Shown here one piece after another: positions 61,501 through 64,000 of a stretch of 64,000 bases of DNA. The DNA is from Elgaria multicarinata webbii (taxonomy: Eukaryota > Chordata > Lepidosauria > Squamata > Anguidae): positions 31,415,501-31,479,500 of the forward strand of contig NC_086183.1 of NCBI RefSeq assembly GCF_023053635.1. Direction: 5' to 3'. How positions within the stretch are numbered: position 1 is the first letter of the stretch; the number at the start of each line of letters is the position of its first letter. The notes under the pieces are model-generated. The model was not told the origin of the DNA, did no database searches, and saw nothing but the letters and a program-made list of their open reading frames with translations. A program made the translations under genes and the position numbers.

Positions 61501-63381
61501 CAGAGGCAAACAAGGAGTAAGGCAAGAAGAAGAAGGGTTTCACCGGACCAAGCCATTAAGGGCAGGCAAAGCTTTGCCGGGAGAGGAATGGGCGACCGCA
61601 CCCCCTGTTGGAATCCTGGAATGGATCCTGTTTTGTATTTTCCACTATTTTTACTGTTACCTGGGGACCTGGCAGAAGTGAGGATTCAGCAGAACACTTA
61701 AAGATCAACGATGCAGCTGGACACTAATTGTATAACTGAATTATTGCTGGGACTGCATTTGCGGTAATTGGTCAATCAGTGATTGCATCAGATGTACAGG
61801 TTTCATTATAAAAGTCGCTGTGTTTTGTAAGGTCCCCCCCTTCTCTCATGTTACCCCAACTCGATGTATGCTGTGTAATTTGAACGTCTGTGAGTATATT
61901 TGTATATGTGTGCCATTGCTAAATTATTTATCTCTGTCAGTAAAGGGTGACTTTTAACCATACCAAGAAATCCTTTGTCTCATTGTGTTTTGCTGTTCTG
62001 GCTGAGCTGCTACTGCTACTGCTACAAATTAGTTCAAGCCTGTGCGGCCCAGACAGGTTAATGAGTTTCAGAACTAACACTCTGAACATCCTGAACTAAT
62101 AATTTTCCAACACCCCCAACCCCAGCAATGGCTGAGGGATCCCTTCCCTACTTCCCACCTGGTTTTTCTCCAACAACCTCCATCACCCGTGCTTGGCTCT
62201 CATCTCCGAGCGGCTGCAGAAGAAAGAGATTAGAAGTCAGGGCACCGAAACAACGCATTTATCTCTGTTCCTGCCATGGAGCTAATCCCCAGGGTCTTTA
62301 CATAGAATTGTCATTGTCAGCAGAAGAGAAGTGGACAGGCAAAGGAGCTTTGAGGGACCAGGGCACACAATTTGGCAGCTGCAGGACTTTTTGCCAGCTG
62401 AGACTAAAAAGGGGCAGTGTGTGCGTGTGTAGGCAGATATGCATGAAGTTCCAAACGCTAATAAGAACCAATCAGGCAAGTCACTGCCTACCGGTTCTGA
62501 GTAACGCACCAAACCACCCAGAGAGCTTCGGCTATTGGATGGTATAGAAATGCAATAAATAAATAAATAAATTTCAAGCCACAGCGCACCACCTGGTGTA
62601 CCAATGTGGAATTAAACTTGATTGAAACAGCTGCATCAACATCTGAGCCAATTGGGGGAGAGGGATCTTCTCCAACGCTTCCAACACAAAACGCTGGAGT
62701 ACTTTGAGAGTCTGGATATTTAAACTCCCCATCCCCTGCCCCCTAAAAGCAACGGCATCCATCCTGAGGGGCCTGGTTTAAGACACCCTGAACTAGGTAG
62801 GGTGACCATATGAAAAGGAGGACAGGGCTCCTGTATCTTTAATAGTTGCATAGAAAAGGGAATTTCAGCAGGTGTCATTTGTATATATGGAGAATCTGGT
62901 GAAATTCTCTCTTCATCACAACAGTTAAAGTGCAGGAGCTATACTAGAGTGACCAGATTTAAAGGAGGGCAGGGCACCTGCAGCTTTAACTGTTGCAATG
63001 AAGAGGAAATTTCACCAGGTTCTCCATATATACAAATGACACCTGCTGAAATTCCCTTCTCAATACAACTGTTAAAGATACAGGAGCCCTGTCCTCCTTT
63101 TCATATGGTCACCCTAGAACTAGGGACATCTACTCAGCTCAGGGGGCATTTTGCAGGGCCTTCCCGGCAGTGGCTCCAAAATGGTATGATGCCTCTCACA
63201 CATTTGAACTCCAAGAGTTCTACATTGTTCTACTCTTTACCACTTCAGGATGGGTCCTGTTGGGCAGTTTGAGGGCACGCAGGTAGTATTTTTCATCCAA
63301 CTCCATCTCCTCCTGGCGTAACACACTGAGACGAAAGCGGAGTTCCCTTCCCTGGCTCCGCAAAGCATTGTAAAGAGGGAG
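46490..63381 (-). CDS. SARS2: SARS2, mitochondrial seryl-tRNA synthetase (3' 13 exons, partial)
   Basis: A class II synthetase that charges mitochondrial tRNA-Ser. Exons on the minus strand: 63381-63241, 62213-62159, 61473-61410, 56930-56825, 56290-56243, 56086-55978, 54182-54137, 53879-53792, 52299-52187, 50452-50359, 48419-48327, 47955-47890, 46606-46490 (stop 46492-46490). They sum to 1140 nt, 379 residues, about three quarters of the 518-residue human protein. Upstream exons, with the targeting peptide and most of the tRNA-binding arm, lie past 64000. Visible: end of the arm ([17 protein letters not shown]), [24 protein letters not shown]...YNIDPSRF, motif 2 ([23 protein letters not shown]), [33 protein letters not shown], motif 3 ([19 protein letters not shown]) and C-terminal [10 protein letters not shown]. 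All junctions are GT-AG. Confidence 0.97.
47098..47345 (+). mobile_element. LINE tail (CCGCCCCAAAGGGCA type)
   Basis: AAGGCCAGGTTAAGACCTTC through GTAAACCGCCCCAAAGGGCA to an AATG repeat. It lies in the last SARS2 intron. Confidence 0.65.
47996..48175 (-). mobile_element. Two CR1 3' fragments joined
   Basis: A second-subfamily piece (AAGAGCCCTGCTGGGTCGGA) runs directly into a first-subfamily tail (CATAGAATCATAGAATAGTA) at 48101, so one copy inserted into the other. Confidence 0.75.
48648..48874 (-). mobile_element. CR1 LINE 3' fragment
   Basis: TCATAGAATAGTAGCGTTGG through GATGTCCAGCTGGAATCTGG, in a SARS2 intron. Confidence 0.85.
49020..49692 (+). mobile_element. L2-type LINE, second subfamily, 3' end
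   Basis: A 145-codon open C terminus ([20 protein letters not shown] ... [17 protein letters not shown] ... FLFSQYFNT) is followed by an untranslated tail ending GAGCTTCGGCTATTGGGCGG and an AAAT repeat. Confidence 0.9.
49760..50235 (-). mobile_element. L2-type LINE fragment
   Basis: The minus strand encodes [20 protein letters not shown], the same C-terminal motif as neighbouring copies. Confidence 0.65.
50720..50849. mobile_element. Intact 130-bp hAT-type hairpin MITE
   Basis: Same family and length as the copy at 36686. It is flanked by the perfect 8-bp duplication CCCTAAAG (50712-50719 and 50850-50857). It lies in the SARS2 intron upstream of the 50452-50359 exon. Confidence 0.9.
51262..51418 (+). 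mobile_element. LINE tail (AAGCCGCCGTGAGAGCC type)
   Basis: TTTTAGATTGTAAGCTTGTG, GTAAGCCGCCGTGAGAGCCT, then an AAAT repeat. A 5' piece of the same sequence is at about 47570-47660. Confidence 0.7.
51485..51600 (+). mobile_element. tRNA-derived SINE with intact-looking head
   Basis: GTGGAGCAGACACGCTCTGC and GGTTCAAATCC boxes; the same family as 17945. A truncated head is also seen at about 31258-31325. Confidence 0.65.
52460..53014. mobile_element. Solo LTR of an LTR retroelement
   Basis: About 555 bp, beginning TGTCATGT and ending ACATGACA. It is flanked by a 5-bp duplication, CCCTC, and contains an AATAAA near its 3' part. No internal region is present, so this is the product of LTR recombination. 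The 5-bp duplication fits an ERV or Gypsy-type element, family not assigned. It lies in a SARS2 intron. Confidence 0.7.
53060..53590 (-). mobile_element. L2-type LINE, 3' end
   Basis: The minus strand encodes [20 protein letters not shown] and AFSVAAPVL. The tail ends at an ATT repeat (53068-53092). It lies just left of the SARS2 exon at 53792. Confidence 0.75.
54352..54762 (-). mobile_element. L2-type LINE, 3' end
   Basis: The minus strand carries [14 protein letters not shown] and the CCGCCCAGAGAGCTTTGGCT tail with an ATTT repeat. It is back to back with the plus-strand copy at 54898. Confidence 0.75.
54898..55405 (+). mobile_element. L2-type LINE, 3' end with open C terminus
   Basis: It encodes [20 protein letters not shown] ... 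[20 protein letters not shown] ... FLFSQAFSN, then the tail with GTGAACCGCCCAGAGAACTT. Confidence 0.85.
55405..55690 (-). mobile_element. Sauria-type SINE (tRNA head, Bov-B-like part)
   Basis: On the minus strand it begins GTGGCGCAGAGCGGTAAAGC, with the B box GAGTTCGATCC, then a GGTAAAATGAGTACCCAG body. The far end contains the Bov-B-like GGCAAACCACCCCGC. This type marks squamates. Confidence 0.8.
57051..57241 (-). mobile_element. CR1 LINE 3' fragment
   Basis: CATAGAATCATAGAACAGCA through CGCACTGCTCTAACA. Confidence 0.85.
57839..57948. mobile_element. hAT-type hairpin MITE in a SARS2 intron
   Basis: Left arm GTTGGACTGCAACTCCTGCA, right arm CTGTAGTCCAGCACATCTGG, ending GAGGTTGGAGGAGG. Confidence 0.65.
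58044..58264. mobile_element. Palindromic MITE with CCATTCAGAAGAC ends
   Basis: It starts CCCATTCAGAAGACCCCTTA and ends with AAGGAGTCTTCTGAATGGGG. Inside are nested repeats of AACCATGGTTTAA type. Related GGTTAACCATGG-type sequence is seen near 1700-1810. Confidence 0.75.
58477..59090 (-). mobile_element. L2-type LINE, distinct subfamily, 3' end
   Basis: The minus strand encodes [20 protein letters not shown] ... [20 protein letters not shown] ... [11 protein letters not shown]. The tail holds TACAGCACCATGTACATTGA and a long ATT repeat. The same tail is seen at 7901-8020 and 35128-35275 (plus). Confidence 0.85.
58478..58535. repeat. Long perfect ATT microsatellite
   Basis: About 19 ATT units at the 3' end of the minus-strand LINE copy. 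Confidence 0.95.
59233..59760 (-). mobile_element. CR1 LINE 3' end with fold-back at its 5' break
   Basis: The minus strand encodes [20 protein letters not shown] and [20 protein letters not shown]. At 59731-59773 its last 19 bp are repeated in inverse order. Confidence 0.88.
59781..60340. other. SARS2 intron segment, nothing recognised
   Basis: Intronic sequence between a CR1 tail and a tRNA-type SINE. A short inverted repeat around 60075-60115 (CCAAAAATTAG / CTAATTTTTGG) is the only structure noticed. Confidence 0.4.
60345..60500 (-). mobile_element. tRNA-derived SINE
   Basis: AGCTGCTTCATACTGGGTCA to TTTACATGCAAAGCA, the reverse of the 17945 family. Confidence 0.7.
60605..60835 (-). mobile_element. 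tRNA-derived SINE (second type)
   Basis: TCCTCACAACAACCCTGTGA, CCCAAAGTCACCCAGTGGGT, then the tRNA head with the reverse B box GGGGACTAGAACC. Confidence 0.7.
61000..61378 (-). mobile_element. CR1 LINE 3' end (second subfamily)
   Basis: Begins GAACATAAAAAGACCCATGC and continues to CATGGGATGACCCCGGGTG, immediately left of the SARS2 exon at 61410. Confidence 0.85.
61606..62112. mobile_element. Solo LTR of an LTR retroelement
   Basis: About 507 bp, beginning TGTTGGAA and ending TTCCAACA, flanked by CCCCC on both sides. It has a TATAAAAG box near its centre. No internal region is present. It lies in the SARS2 intron, about 46 bp from the donor of the exon ending at 62159. Family not assigned; the intact ends suggest a fairly young fossil. 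Confidence 0.75.
62798..63116. mobile_element. 319-bp palindromic hAT-type element with intact target duplication
   Basis: It begins TAGGGTGACCATATGAAAAG and ends with its reverse complement. Two arms of about 150 bp mirror each other (ATTTGTATATATGGAGAA against TTCTCCATATATACAAAT). A perfect 8-bp duplication, GAACTAGG, flanks it at 62790-62797 and 63117-63124. It has no coding capacity, so it is non-autonomous. Confidence 0.92.
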
Positions 63382-63494
63382 CTGGCAGGAAAGAGGGGAG
63401 AAGGCTGTCAGATCCAAGTGTGCAAGGGACCCCAGATCTAAACTTTTAACAGCAGCACGAAAAGGAGAATTAACCTTGGATATTATTTAACACT

Positions 63495-63795
63495 TAGGAA
63501 AGGAAAGGAACCTCTCGTGCAAGCACTGAGTCATTACTGACTCTTGGAGGGATGCCAGCTTTCGCTGACATTTTCTTGGCAGGCCTTATAGCGGGGTGGG
63601 TTGCCGTTGCCTTCCCCTGCCGTTATTCCCTTTCCCCCAGCTAGCTGGGTACTCATTTTACCAACCTTGAGAGGATGGAAGGCTGAGTCGACCCGAGCCG
63701 GCTGCCCGAAACAAGCTTCCGTTAGGATCGAACTCAGGCCGTTGGGAGAGTTTCAGCTGCAGAAACTGCTGCTTTACCGCTCTGCGCCACTTAAT
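63495..63795 (-). mobile_element. Sauria-type SINE, second copy
   Basis: Same structure and orientation as 55405-55690, with the same CAAGCACTGAGTCATTACTG end. Confidence 0.8.
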
Positions 63796-64000
63796 ATAAT
63801 ACCATCTTTAAGAGGTTCACATATAAATATTAAAAATCACTCCCCAACCAGAAAAGGTTACAGCTTTTGGGGGCAGGGGGACATGATAAAGGTGTATGAA
63901 ATTATGCACAATGTGAAGAAAGTGGTTAGAGAAAAGTTGTTCTTTCTCTCATAATAGAACCCAGGGTCATCTAGTGAAGCTGAGCGGTGGGAGATCCAGG

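Overview
The window is vertebrate nuclear DNA, most likely from a lizard or other squamate reptile. The genes have short exons, GT-AG introns and CpG-rich promoters. The spaces between them hold CR1 and L2-type LINE tails, tRNA-derived SINEs (including two Sauria-like copies with a Bov-B-like part), hAT-type hairpin elements and ATT/ATTT microsatellites. The species cannot be named from the sequence.

Four protein-coding genes account for all coding sequence I can support. Their order and strands are those I know from human 19q13.2. SIRT2 (minus, 13650 to 374) is complete: 16 coding exons, 395 codons, and an apparent GC-AG intron. NFKBIB (plus, 14485 to 23801) is complete: 6 exons, 372 codons, head to head with SIRT2 across an 834-bp CpG-rich promoter. 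CCER2 (minus, 42319 to 31097) is complete: 6 exons, 416 codons. SARS2 (minus, from beyond 64000 to 46490) shows its last 13 exons, 379 residues; its 5' exons lie outside the window. Every exon junction was followed in frame, and each gene's summed coding length is a multiple of three.

The most notable result concerns CCER2. The first 85 residues of this reptile gene align without gaps to the chromogranin A amino terminus: a GQ..ALP signal-peptide end, a Cys-x20-Cys loop, and a DER-x-L...HQ.LL.EL..LA.Q helix. The gene ends in a short helix closing with KRG, like the RRG end of chromogranin A. The middle is an acidic region with many dibasic sites. CCER2 therefore looks like a granin, a secretory-granule prohormone paralogous to CHGA, with a granin signature much clearer here than in human CCER2 as I recall it.

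By region: 1-13650 SIRT2; 13651-14484 divergent promoter with four ACTACA..CCC motifs; 14485-24100 NFKBIB; 24100-31096 intergenic with hairpin elements and an AT-rich element; 31097-42319 CCER2, with a 5.9-kb first intron; 42320-46489 intergenic; 46490-64000 SARS2, whose introns hold most of the L2 copies, two solo LTRs and an intact hAT-type palindrome.

The four neighbours do not form a pathway. SIRT2 is an NAD-dependent deacetylase, NFKBIB an NF-kB inhibitor, SARS2 a mitochondrial tRNA synthetase, and CCER2 a predicted secreted granin.
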